Source: Streptomyces sp. NBC_00237
Lineage (GTDB): Bacteria; Actinomycetota; Actinomycetes; Streptomycetales; Streptomycetaceae
NCBI RefSeq assembly: GCF_026342435.1
Contig: NZ_JAPEMT010000007.1
Coordinates: 19,510 to 83,509 of the forward strand
Direction: 5' to 3'
Length of the DNA stretch: 64,000 nucleotides
Shown here: one piece after another, positions 23,487 through 30,706 of the stretch
Layout: every line of letters starts with the position of its first letter
How positions within the stretch are numbered: the stretch's first letter is position 1
The notes under the pieces: generated by a model
What the model was told of the DNA's origin: nothing
What the model saw: the letters and a program-made list of their open reading frames with translations, nothing else
Databases searched by the model: none
Position numbers and translations under genes: made by a program

Positions 23487-24191
23487 ATGACCACCAGCGT
23501 CACCATCGCCTCCGACGTCATCGACCAAGTGGGCCTGGACCAGGCCGCGCAGTTCCAGAGCCGCATCACTGCGTTCGAGTGCGTGGAGTGCGGGACCGCA
23601 GGGGACGCCAGGACGGAGCCCGCCGTCGTCGTGCTGCGTCGCAGCCCCGGCCTGTCCCATCTGGGAGTCGCACACCATCGCTGTGCGGACTCGCAGGTAC
23701 GGGACTACGGCCCGGGAGCCCTGGCCCTCACGGAGGAGACCGAACTGGTCCCTCGCGCCATCGGCCTGCCCACGGTGGACGGCACCAAGCCCGCCCTGCT
23801 GCTTGCCTTCGTGGAGCAGGTGGCAGTCACCGAGGGCGGGCAGACTTACGACCCGGTAGTGAGGCAGCTGGTCTCGGAAGGTCTGCACGAGTTGCCAGGA
23901 TTGGGCAAGGCCGCCCCGGACAGTCCTGGCTGGCGCATCGCCCTCGGCTCGGAAGGTCTCGTTAGGGTGCAGTCGGAAGCGCGGGTGCACCTCCGGGGTT
24001 ACGTCGTGGTGCCGCCGCCCTGGTTGCGCCTGGCAGCCCCCGCACGAGCTGTGACACTACTGTTCGGCAGCCTGTCCCATGAGGACATTTATGCTGACCA
24101 GCCACCTTATCGGGCCTACGCTGCTGCCCTGCGAGACGGGCGGATGGTCGGAGGAACCGTCAGGTTGGAGACAGGCGTGGGTGCTTCCTGA
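23487..24191 (+). CDS. Hypothetical protein
   Basis: This is a 234-aa protein with ATG at 23487, four bases after the previous stop. CVECG near residue 31 and CAD near 67 could form a zinc site. The rest is alpha/beta with no signal peptide or membrane span. Not recognised. It ends the three-gene operon; a long perfect hairpin follows. Confidence 0.65.
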   Translation: MTTSVTIASDVIDQVGLDQAAQFQSRITAFECVECGTAGDARTEPAVVVLRRSPGLSHLGVAHHRCADSQVRDYGPGALALTEETELVPRAIGLPTVDGTKPALLLAFVEQVAVTEGGQTYDPVVRQLVSEGLHELPGLGKAAPDSPGWRIALGSEGLVRVQSEARVHLRGYVVVPPPWLRLAAPARAVTLLFGSLSHEDIYADQPPYRAYAAALRDGRMVGGTVRLETGVGAS

Positions 24192-24204
24192 TCTCGCCTT
24201 GCGT

Positions 24205-24250
24205 GAAAGAGGGGCGGACCGCGTCACATGACGCGGTCCGCCCCTCTTTC
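24205..24250. terminator. Bidirectional terminator, 22-bp perfect arms
   Basis: GAAAGAGGGGCGGACCGCGT and two further bases pair perfectly with the complementary arm around a two-base centre, flanked by A-rich and T-rich ends on the two strands. It isolates the 22204 operon from the partition locus. Confidence 0.85.
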
Positions 24251-24428
24251 TGTCGAGACGTTCTGACTCGCGGCGGGGCTGATATGGGGCTACCGGCCCG
24301 CGTCAGACCGGTACGGTCGCATCGACAACGCTCTAGGTACCGTTCGAGCACAGTCCCCCGAAAACGCGAACGCCGGGAGAGCCCCCGGCGTACGCAGTCG
24401 GAACCCACCCGTAGAAGGAGAGAGAACC

Positions 24429-24470
24429 GTGAAGTACCACCATAACCAGCCCGAGGGAACACAGCGATGA
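24429..24470 (+). CDS. 13-residue leader peptide coupled to parA
   Basis: GTG 24429 follows GAAGGAGAG and encodes VKYHHNQPEGTQR, ending in TGA 24468-24470. That stop overlaps the parA ATG at 24467 in an ATGA arrangement. Such a mini-ORF would deliver terminating ribosomes to parA and couple its translation. It may instead be a chance frame, but the ribosome site is better than that of parA itself. The 24251-24428 stretch upstream should hold the parA promoter; no clear -35/-10 was found. Confidence 0.45.
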   Translation: MKYHHNQPEGTQR

Positions 24471-25249
24471 CGTCAGACGCGTTGGTGGAAGCCAGCATCG
24501 AGACCGTCGGCCACCAGGTCACCCCGTTTCCCGTGCAGGAGCCAGAGACGAAGTGTGTCGTCGGATGGAAGGGCGGGATCGGCAAGACGACCCTCGCTCA
24601 GGAGCTGGCCTACTTGGACGACGGTGTGGGCGGCGACATGGACTGGTCGAAGGGGGGTCTGTCCAAAGGCTGGGGCTACAACGAAGAGACGCGAACCGGA
24701 GCTCCGCTGATCGAAGCCTTCGAGAACGACCGGACGCCCAGGCCGCTGCGAGGCGGTCCGCGCAAGCTGGACCTGATCCCCGGCCACAGCACCTTTGGTG
24801 AGTTCCAGCCTTCCCCTGAGGTCGTGAAGACTTCCCTCATTCGCTGGGCAGAAGAGCTGAAGAGGAAGATCACCTGGGATACGCACCCTGATGCCTGCGC
24901 CTCTACCCACGGCGCCCTGGCAGCTTCGCGTGTCGCGGTAGTCCCCGTCATCCTGAAGACGCGAGAGATGGCATCGCTGGAGCATCTGCTTCAGGACATC
25001 AGCGACTACCCGCTTCTCTTGGTCCCCTACATGGTCCCCAAGTCGGTCCCGACCTGGCACAAGGACGAGCTGAAGCGGCTGGCGAAGAAGTTCCAGGTGC
25101 CCGTCGGCCCCATCGTCTCCGAGTACGCGTGGGTCGGCGTGCGTCGCAAGCGCGTGGCCATCTGCTCTGAGCCCGTCTTCAAGAAGGAAGAGGCGTTCGT
25201 GGAGCAGATGAAGAGGGTTCACCAGGCGGTGGTCCGTTATGGCAACTGA
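24467..25249 (+). CDS. parA: ParA-family partition ATPase
   Basis: This is a 260-aa protein from ATG 24467. The deviant Walker A is GWKGGIGKTT near residues 33-42 with both lysines of the ParA/MinD type. WDTHPDA near 140 is the Walker A'/B region and VVPVILKTREMASLEHL the following switch. It lacks the N-terminal HTH of large ParA proteins, so it is of the small plasmid class (type Ib-like). It would move plasmid copies over the nucleoid together with the RHH protein encoded next, whose gene overlaps by 11 bp. Confidence 0.85.
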   Translation: MTSDALVEASIETVGHQVTPFPVQEPETKCVVGWKGGIGKTTLAQELAYLDDGVGGDMDWSKGGLSKGWGYNEETRTGAPLIEAFENDRTPRPLRGGPRKLDLIPGHSTFGEFQPSPEVVKTSLIRWAEELKRKITWDTHPDACASTHGALAASRVAVVPVILKTREMASLEHLLQDISDYPLLLVPYMVPKSVPTWHKDELKRLAKKFQVPVGPIVSEYAWVGVRRKRVAICSEPVFKKEEAFVEQMKRVHQAVVRYGN

Positions 25250-25742
25250 GGAGAAGCAGGCAGTGGAAGAGGGACAGGGCACGGACGAGCTGAACGGTCT
25301 GGACGAGCTCGACCAGAAGCAGAGGGGGCGTAGCCGGACGCGTCCGCCGGCCCCTGCTCACCAGAAGGCCCCTGCGGCTCCCCAAGGGGAAAAGCGGGGG
25401 GAGAAGCAGGCCCCCGCCGCTTCAAGCTCAGCTGGAAGGGAGGTTGCCACCGTTCCGGCAGCCGCACTTCCCACTCCCGGATACGTTCCCTCCCAGGTCT
25501 CCGTCAACGACGGCCAGGGGTGGGAGATGGGGCCGGGACGCCCTGAGAACCTTCCCTCAGCGGCCGAGGTGCTGAACCAGCGCTCACCAAGGAGGGAGTC
25601 CCTGGATGCTTCTGTGGCTGCCGATCTCCGCCTGAAGAAGCGACTGAAGCGATTCGCGCTGGACAACGACGTGGATCACCTCCCTATGGGTGACATCGTC
25701 ACCGTCGCCCTGGACGACTGGCTCACCTCCCGAGGATTCTGA
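25239..25742 (+). CDS. Ribbon-helix-helix partition (centromere-binding) partner
   Basis: This is a 167-aa protein with ATG at 25239 inside the end of parA. Residues 1-110 are a charged, Pro/Ala-rich disordered region that probably carries the ParA-stimulating part. Residues about 122-167 look like a ribbon-helix-helix domain (DASVAADLRLKKRLKRFALDN, then ALDDWLTSRGF). Small plasmids often pair such an RHH protein with ParA in place of classical ParB. Its C-terminus is paralogous to that of the 25856 product. Confidence 0.75.
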   Translation: MATEEKQAVEEGQGTDELNGLDELDQKQRGRSRTRPPAPAHQKAPAAPQGEKRGEKQAPAASSSAGREVATVPAAALPTPGYVPSQVSVNDGQGWEMGPGRPENLPSAAEVLNQRSPRRESLDASVAADLRLKKRLKRFALDNDVDHLPMGDIVTVALDDWLTSRGF

Positions 25743-25748
25743 CCCTCT

Positions 25749-25783
25749 CTCCTCCCTCCCGGCAGTCCCACGGGAGGGAGGAG
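25749..25783. terminator. Hairpin terminator of the partition operon
   Basis: CTCCTCCCTCCCG and CGGGAGGGAGGAG form 13-bp perfect arms with a nine-base loop, starting 6 bp after the stop codon. Confidence 0.75.
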
Positions 25784-25791
25784 GAGCGGAT

Positions 25792-25833
25792 GACTATTTC
25801 AATAGTCGCCTATGCTGATAGCTAGTCGCCTAT
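25792..25833 (+). promoter_or_regulatory. Operator/centromere-like repeats before the second RHH gene
   Basis: GACTATTTCAATAGTC (25792-25807) is an inverted repeat, and TAGTCGCCTAT occurs twice, at 25803-25813 and 25823-25833, exactly 20 bp apart, about two helical turns. RHH dimers typically bind such short repeats side by side. Likely an autoregulatory operator for 25856, and possibly the parS-like centromere. A promoter must overlap it but is not clear. Confidence 0.65.
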
Positions 25834-25855
25834 TGATCCGCCAGGAGGTTCGGAC

Positions 25856-26170
25856 TTGAGTGCCAAGGAACGCCAGATCGCTTCCCTGCGTGCCATCGCG
25901 GACGAGTTGGAGGCCGAATCCTCCGAAGAGGAAGGAAGTGACCCTTACGAGGCACACCCCGACACTCTTCGGATCATCGAGTCAAGGGGAACGAAGAGGG
26001 GGCAGTTCAACTACTCGGTACCGCAGGAGCTGGACCTTCAGCGTCGCATTCGCAGGTACCACGTAGAGCACGGAACTCAGCACGGCGACGTCGTGGCTCT
26101 AGCGCTCGATAGCTGGCTCAGGTCCCAGGGCTTTCCCCCTCCCCCGTCTTCCGTAAGAGATGAGAAGTGA
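25856..26170 (+). CDS. Second ribbon-helix-helix protein
   Basis: This is a 104-aa protein from TTG 25856, after CAGGAGG at 9 bp. An acidic N-terminus is followed by the RHH core FNYSVPQELDLQRRIRRYH and the helix ALDSWLRSQGF. The latter matches ALDDWLTSRGF of the partition partner, so the two are paralogues. Here the ribbon strand is followed directly by the helices and there is no long linker. It probably regulates its own promoter or the partition locus through the repeats at 25792-25833. Confidence 0.75.
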   Translation: MSAKERQIASLRAIADELEAESSEEEGSDPYEAHPDTLRIIESRGTKRGQFNYSVPQELDLQRRIRRYHVEHGTQHGDVVALALDSWLRSQGFPPPPSSVRDEK

Positions 26171-26205
26171 GCAGGGAGCCCTCCGTGGAAGTTCATGCAG
26201 GGATC

Positions 26206-26340
26206 TTGACAAGCAAGGAAAAGTAAGGCATAATTAGGGATAGCGCAAGAGGTTGATGCGTGTCCATTAAGCACGAAACCCCGGGTGCCACTGCTTGGAG
26301 GGCAGGCATCCCGGGGTCTCACACCAGAGACGAGGCTCCG
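26206..26340 (+). promoter_or_regulatory. Promoter and leader of the SpdB-like operon
   Basis: TTGACA (26206-26211), 17 bp, CATAAT (26229-26234): the best consensus promoter in the window. It contains the AAGTAAGGCATAATTAG stretch that links it to the cassette promoters. The leader has a stem ACCCCGGGTGCC / GGCATCCCGGGGT at 26278-26317. There is no TGGCAG loop or AACCTTCAAC box. Confidence 0.8.
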
Positions 26341-26418
26341 ATGTCGTACTTCAGTATCACCCCAGAATGGGGTGGACGTGCACCTTCCGGTGCTCTGCTG
26401 CCGGAGGTGGGGGCGTGA
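26341..26418 (+). CDS. 25-residue peptide coupled to the SpdB-like gene
   Basis: ATG 26341 follows ACGAGG and encodes a 25-aa peptide beginning MSYFSITPEWGG and ending EVGA. Its TGA (26416-26418) overlaps the GTG start (26415) of the next gene. The ribosome site of the large gene lies inside this frame. Either a coupling leader or a small functional peptide; coding is not proven. Confidence 0.4.
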   Translation: MSYFSITPEWGGRAPSGALLPEVGA

Positions 26419-28631
26419 ACGTGCTTCCCCGTATTCACGCCGTGGCGGAGTCCCTGGGTGTGCCGCCGTGGACGGTCGCTCTCGGCGGAGTGCTCGCGGG
26501 CGTGGCGGCCCTGGCCCTGCTGATCCTGGTCGTGCGCCTGGCCGGCCGGGCGGCGACGCGAGCGGTCGAGAAGGCCCGCCGCGACGATGACACCGAGGCC
26601 CGTGCCCGGGTCATGGCCATGATTGACGACCGCTGGCGGACCATCGTCGGCATCTGCGGCATGTCCGTCAGCATGTACGGCCTGTACGGGTTCGCCGAGG
26701 ACACCGCGGGGCTGCCGCTGCTGTTGAGGATCTTCTTCATCGCGATCTTCGATGGTGCGGAGATCGGCCTCATGTTGGGCCTGGCGCGGTCCCTGGCCGC
26801 CCAGGATGTCCCGCGGTGGACCGAGGGCATGATCCGGTCCCGGCGGATGGCGTGGGGCCTGGTGGCGCTCTCGGCGGCGGCGAACTGGGTGCACGCGCCG
26901 GAGGGCGGTGGCCTGTGGGCGAAGGTGGCCCTGGCCGGTGTGCCGGTGGTGTCGATCAAGCTGCTGGAGCATGGGCTGGACCTGCGGATCGCAGAGCTGG
27001 CGAAGGCCGAGGAGGAGGACGGCGTCCGGCCGGGCCCCCTTCGTCTGTTCGTTCTGCTGTGGCGCCGGATCTGGATCGCGGCTTTCGCGTGGCTGGGTCT
27101 GGACACGACGTCTACGACCAGTGAGACCTCCCGCCGACTGTTGGCTCAGCGTGCGGCCCGTGCGGTCATCGTGCTGGCCCGTGCCCAGAAGCGTGCCGAC
27201 CGTACGTTCCGATTCGGCTGGCGGAAATCGCTGGCCGACCGGGCGGTGGACCGGCGGACCGAGGACGCGGCGGTCGCACTGGACCGCGCGGACGCCCCGG
27301 TCAACGTCGACCAGGCTCTTGCCGTGGTCCGGCGGACCATGGGCCACATGCAGGCCGGGCGGCTGGGACGGCTCGACTACGCGGATGTCGACGACGTGGT
27401 GAACACCGTGGTCTCGCTGCCCGCGCTGCAGCAGAAGGTCACGCAGAAGCTGGAGGAGCAGAAGGCCGAGGTTCAGGACGAGCTGCGTGCAGCGGAGCGG
27501 GCCGCCAAGCAGGAGCGGGACGAGGCCGTGGCCGCGCTGGAGGCGGAGCGGGAGGAGCACACTCGGCTTCAGGCGGAGCGGCAGCAGGAGCGTGAGCGCT
27601 TCGAGGAACTGGCCGAGCAGCTTCGTCAGCAGGCCGAGCAGCTTCGCACCGAAGCGGAGCAGGCGAAGCGTGAAGCGGCCGAGCAGGTTCAGCTTGTCCG
27701 TGACGCCGTCGAGCAGAGTGCGACGCGTGAAGCGGAGGACCGCCGAGCGGAGCGGGAGACCACCGAGCAGCGGGCCGAGCGTGAAGCGAAGCGGTGGCAC
27801 GAGCAGACCGAGCAGCTTCGTGACGAGGCGAAGCGGCAGCTTCAGGAGCAGGCGGAGCGGTTCGAGCAGCAGAGCGCCGAGCAGGTCCGTACGGAGCGGG
27901 ACCGGTGGAGCAGGGAGCTGGAGCAGCTTCGCACCGAAGCAGAGCGGCAGCTTCGCGCGCAGGCCGAACAGCTTCGCACCGAAGCGGAGCAGGCGAAGCG
28001 TGAAGCGACCGAGCGGGTCGAGCGCGAAGCGGCCGAGCGGCTGGCGACGGAGCGGGCCGAGGCGGAGCGGAAGATCGAAGCGAAGCAGGCCGAGGCGGAG
28101 CGCGAGATCGAAGCAGAGCGCGCCGAGGCGAAGCGCAAGATCGCCGTTGCGCAGGAGCAGGCGGAGCAGCTTCAGGCTCAGCTCGACGCGAAGCAGGCGG
28201 AGTCGGAGCAGACCGCGCCGGCCGGGACGGCGGCGGAGCAGCCGCGGACGCCGAAGCCGAGGGAGGCGTCGAAGCCGACGCTGACCAAGGGCTCGCTGAA
28301 GCAGCTCTTCATCCAGCGGGTGCACGAGCTGTGCGAGCAGGGCGAACCCCGTCTGCTCGGACCGGCGGTGACCCCCCGCACCCGTACCGATGTCGCGTAC
28401 CAGGTGCAGGCTGAACTGGGGCTGACGTCGCAGGGGACGGCCCGCACCTACATGCAGGAAGCGATGGAGCGCTGGGAGGCCGCCCAGCAGGCCGCGGCGG
28501 AGAAGAAGGCGCCTGCCAAGACGGCCGAGGCCGCCAAGGACAAGGGCAAGGGCAAGCTGTTGGACACCTTCGGGCGTCCGATCGCAGACCTGGACGCGCT
28601 GGAATCGAAGGGGGCCCTGGCGCGGATCTGA
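26415..28631 (+). CDS. SpdB-like membrane protein with very long coiled coil
   Basis: This is a 738-aa protein. GTG 26415 is chosen for GGAGG 7 bp upstream. Residues 1-230 contain about five hydrophobic segments (for example VALGGVLAGVAALALLILVV near 20-40). Residues about 340-605 are an extreme Glu/Gln/Arg/Ala coiled coil built from imperfect EQLRTEAEQAKREA-type repeats that are also repeated at DNA level. A compact domain with a possible HTH follows (620-705). The layout fits the SpdB2 family of Streptomyces plasmid-spread proteins (DUF2637-type membrane part). It probably anchors at the hyphal membrane or wall and helps intramycelial plasmid spread. Confidence 0.7.
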   Translation: MNVLPRIHAVAESLGVPPWTVALGGVLAGVAALALLILVVRLAGRAATRAVEKARRDDDTEARARVMAMIDDRWRTIVGICGMSVSMYGLYGFAEDTAGLPLLLRIFFIAIFDGAEIGLMLGLARSLAAQDVPRWTEGMIRSRRMAWGLVALSAAANWVHAPEGGGLWAKVALAGVPVVSIKLLEHGLDLRIAELAKAEEEDGVRPGPLRLFVLLWRRIWIAAFAWLGLDTTSTTSETSRRLLAQRAARAVIVLARAQKRADRTFRFGWRKSLADRAVDRRTEDAAVALDRADAPVNVDQALAVVRRTMGHMQAGRLGRLDYADVDDVVNTVVSLPALQQKVTQKLEEQKAEVQDELRAAERAAKQERDEAVAALEAEREEHTRLQAERQQERERFEELAEQLRQQAEQLRTEAEQAKREAAEQVQLVRDAVEQSATREAEDRRAERETTEQRAEREAKRWHEQTEQLRDEAKRQLQEQAERFEQQSAEQVRTERDRWSRELEQLRTEAERQLRAQAEQLRTEAEQAKREATERVEREAAERLATERAEAERKIEAKQAEAEREIEAERAEAKRKIAVAQEQAEQLQAQLDAKQAESEQTAPAGTAAEQPRTPKPREASKPTLTKGSLKQLFIQRVHELCEQGEPRLLGPAVTPRTRTDVAYQVQAELGLTSQGTARTYMQEAMERWEAAQQAAAEKKAPAKTAEAAKDKGKGKLLDTFGRPIADLDALESKGALARI

Positions 28632-28639
28632 TCTAGACG

Positions 28640-28690
28640 CAAACGGGGGGCTGGTCGGACCTGGAAAGGGTCCGGCCAGCCCCCCGTTTT
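28640..28690. terminator. Strong terminator after the SpdB-like gene
   Basis: AAACGGGGGGCTGGTCGGACC pairs with GGGTCCGGCCAGCCCCCCGTTTT with one short offset, 9 bp after the stop codon and ending in TTTT, the classical intrinsic form. Confidence 0.85.
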
Positions 28691-28842
28691 ACTGCCCGCC
28701 GACCTCCTTGGCGCGGCGTCGCAGGAGGCCCTGAGTGCCGTTCTACGGCTCTGCTGGCAACCCCCCGGCCGGAGGTTCGGAGTCGTCCCGGACGGGCGTC
28801 CAGCGGCCCCGAGGCCGGTTCCGAGTCGAGGGGTGAGGAGCT

Positions 28843-28917
28843 GGTAGGCCGGTAGGTAGGTGGTAGGTAAGCGCCGGTAGGTGGCATCTGACCTGCGGAT
28901 CTACCCGACTACCGGGC
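28843..28917. repeat. GGTAGG iteron cluster (left border of the spread region)
   Basis: GGTAGG occurs five times within 39 bp (28843, 28851, 28855, 28862, 28876), followed by CTGACCTGC and CTACCCGACTACC. A related sequence with the same order of elements (GGTAGG, CTGACCTGC, TACCCGCCGCCTAC) lies at 33341-33385. Could be binding sites of a plasmid transfer/replication protein. The rest of 28691-28956 shows nothing else recognisable. Confidence 0.55.
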
Positions 28918-28956
28918 GACGGGACGCGCCGGCCCGACCAGTTGGGGAGCGGGGTG

Positions 28957-29757
28957 TCAGGCGGTGGTGGTCCACCGGTAGGAGAGCGACCACAGGTGTG
29001 CGGGGAGCACGCTGACGGTGACCGCCACGGTCCGGTCGGCGGTGGCAGCGGTGCGGGTCAGGTGGATGACCCTGTTGTCCGCGTCGATCTCCAGCGCGGT
29101 CGCTTCGTGCTCATGCGGCGGGCGGACGTTGACGGTCTCGGAGAAGTCCGTGGGCCGGTGCCCGAGCTCGGCCAGAAAGCCTTGTACGCCTCGGGGGCCG
29201 AGGTCTGGGTGCTCCAGGTCGGTGTGCCGTGCGATGTCGAGCGGCAGGTAGGTGACTGCGAGCTGGACGGGAGTGCCGGGATCGGCGGGCGCGGAGCCGG
29301 CCGCCACGGCGAACGTCCGCGTCTCGCGGACGAGGGCCTGCCCATGCCGCTTCAGGCCGAGTAGATCGGCCAGGTCCTGTGGGGCCCGCTCTGTGCGGAC
29401 CTCGGGGAAACGGCGGGCGACGAGTCCGAGCGTGCGCAGCTCCGCTTCGAGCGCGTCGTCCGAGCCCTCCGCTTCACCGTCGGGGCCGGAGCGGAGCAGG
29501 ACGTCCGTCCGCCGGGTGATCCGCTTCAGCAAGCGGGAGACGTAGGCCCCGGACCCCTTGCGCGTGGTCACCAGGCCCTCGGCGGCGGCGACCCGGACGG
29601 CCCGCTCTACAGCGGAGCGGGTGCACCCCAGATGGTCGGCCAGTTCGGCAGCGGCCGGGAGCCGGGAACCGGGTTCGTACGTGCCGCCCGTCACGGCGTC
29701 CCGCAGTCGCTGAGCGACGTGACGGAACTCCGGGGTGGCGGACGGGTGCTGTGTCAT
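28957..29757 (-). CDS. GntR-family repressor of the KorSA/HutC type
   Basis: This is a 266-aa protein read leftwards from ATG at 29757. Residues about 8-75 are a GntR winged helix (LRDAVTGGTYEPGSRLPAAAELADHL, then GLVTTRKGSGAYV). Residues about 100-260 are a UTRA effector domain (QLAVTYLPLDIARH). In Streptomyces plasmids such proteins (KorA of pIJ101, KorSA of pSAM2) repress transfer genes and their own gene. Three palindromic sites lie just upstream between it and the divergent spread operon. Confidence 0.85.
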   Translation of the reverse strand: MTQHPSATPEFRHVAQRLRDAVTGGTYEPGSRLPAAAELADHLGCTRSAVERAVRVAAAEGLVTTRKGSGAYVSRLLKRITRRTDVLLRSGPDGEAEGSDDALEAELRTLGLVARRFPEVRTERAPQDLADLLGLKRHGQALVRETRTFAVAAGSAPADPGTPVQLAVTYLPLDIARHTDLEHPDLGPRGVQGFLAELGHRPTDFSETVNVRPPHEHEATALEIDADNRVIHLTRTAATADRTVAVTVSVLPAHLWSLSYRWTTTA

Positions 29758-29792
29758 GAGCTGAGCGTAAGGCTCCGCAGCAGATCACTCAA

Positions 29793-29863
29793 TCTCCCGA
29801 GGAGATTTCTAAATCTCCCGTGGAACTTGATTGACCTCCCGTGGAGGTTGGCGTTTACTAGAG
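29793..29863. promoter_or_regulatory. Triple GntR operator and divergent promoter region
   Basis: Three copies of CTCCCG(A/T)GGA are centred at 29799, 29820 and 29841, exactly 21 bp apart: TCTCCCGAGGAGA (29793-29805), TCTCCCGTGGA (29814-29824) and CCTCCCGTGGAGG (29835-29847). TTGACC (29831-29836), partly inside the third site, could be the -35 of a + strand promoter with TACTAG or TAGAGG as the -10 near 29855. Binding of the GntR protein would block transcription both ways. Confidence 0.75.
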
Positions 29864-30029
29864 GTATCGCAGGACGCCAACGCGCTTGCTGCGAAGTCGC
29901 CTTACGCGACAACGGCCCCGCCGGTGCTGAGCACCAACGAGGCCGGATGCACCTCGGAGCGACCCCCTACCGCCAAGCAGATGGGCCGCCCCGAGTCCCT
30001 ATCCCAACGCATGGAACAGGACTCACATC

Positions 30030-30167
30030 ATGGCAGAGCAGAAGACCAACACGCCGCAGAAGAGCTACCTGCGGACGGGGCAGCCGGGTATCCCCGTGCC
30101 GGGAGCCGGCCGGACGGACGGCCGCCTCCGTCAGGGCGACGAGATGATCCCGCAGAAGCGTCGCTGA
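30030..30167 (+). CDS. Small basic protein
   Basis: This is a 45-aa protein from ATG 30030 (MAEQKTNTPQKSYLRTG... ending PQKRR). Codon use is typical of the neighbours and it is the first frame after the operator/promoter. Gly/Pro/Arg-rich and probably unstructured. No family recognised. Confidence 0.5.
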   Translation: MAEQKTNTPQKSYLRTGQPGIPVPGAGRTDGRLRQGDEMIPQKRR

Positions 30168-30299
30168 CTGCTGATCGCCACTCGTGTGCCTGGCGCTGAT
30201 CAGCAGCCCCACGGCACAGGCAGGGCTCTCACCCCGCAGCGTCACCGGCCGCGACCCTTCGTCGCGGCCGGGGCCGCCGCCCCCTCCCGAAGGACAGCC

Positions 30300-30446
30300 G
30301 TGTTTGACCTTGTGCTCGGCGCCGTCGTGGTCGCGCTCGCCGTGACCCACCTGTACCGGCCGAAGAGCAGGAAGGTCCGAATCGCCAAGGACGCCGTGAC
30401 GGTCAGCACCGTCGTGGCGGTCCTCGCCGTTTGGAGCCAACTGTGA
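30300..30446 (+). CDS. Small membrane protein
   Basis: This is a 48-aa protein from GTG 30300, after GAAGGACAG. Two hydrophobic segments (VLGAVVVALAVTHLY and VSTVVAVLAVW) flank a basic loop (RPKSRKVRIAK). Its TGA overlaps the GTG of the next gene. Small coupled membrane proteins like this are typical of Streptomyces plasmid spd operons. Confidence 0.65.
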   Translation: MFDLVLGAVVVALAVTHLYRPKSRKVRIAKDAVTVSTVVAVLAVWSQL

Positions 30447-30706
30447 CGCTTCTTCACTTGCACCGTGGACGCGCTCCGCGCGCCCGGTCCGCGACCCCGC
30501 CCGGCCACGTCTTGACCCGCACGTACTACCCGTCCACGCGGCCCTGGACGCCGTACACGGATGCCCGTGCTCTGGACCTCCCCGCTGGCTTCGTCCGGCA
30601 TCAGCAGGCGGCGACGGACAGCCCGGCCCTGCCCGGGGCCGACGAACTCCGCATCCGGCAGTTGATGACCGATGCCATCCGGAAGTGGGGGTGGCTGGCC
30701 CGATGA
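30443..30706 (+). CDS. Hypothetical protein of the spread operon
   Basis: This is an 87-aa protein from GTG 30443, overlapping the previous stop (GTGA). Basic N-terminus, one Tyr/Pro-rich stretch and a C-terminal helix (ELRIRQLMTDAIRKWGWLAR). No known domain. Its own stop overlaps the next ATG, so it is translationally coupled on both sides. Confidence 0.6.
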   Translation: MTLLHLHRGRAPRARSATPPGHVLTRTYYPSTRPWTPYTDARALDLPAGFVRHQQAATDSPALPGADELRIRQLMTDAIRKWGWLAR

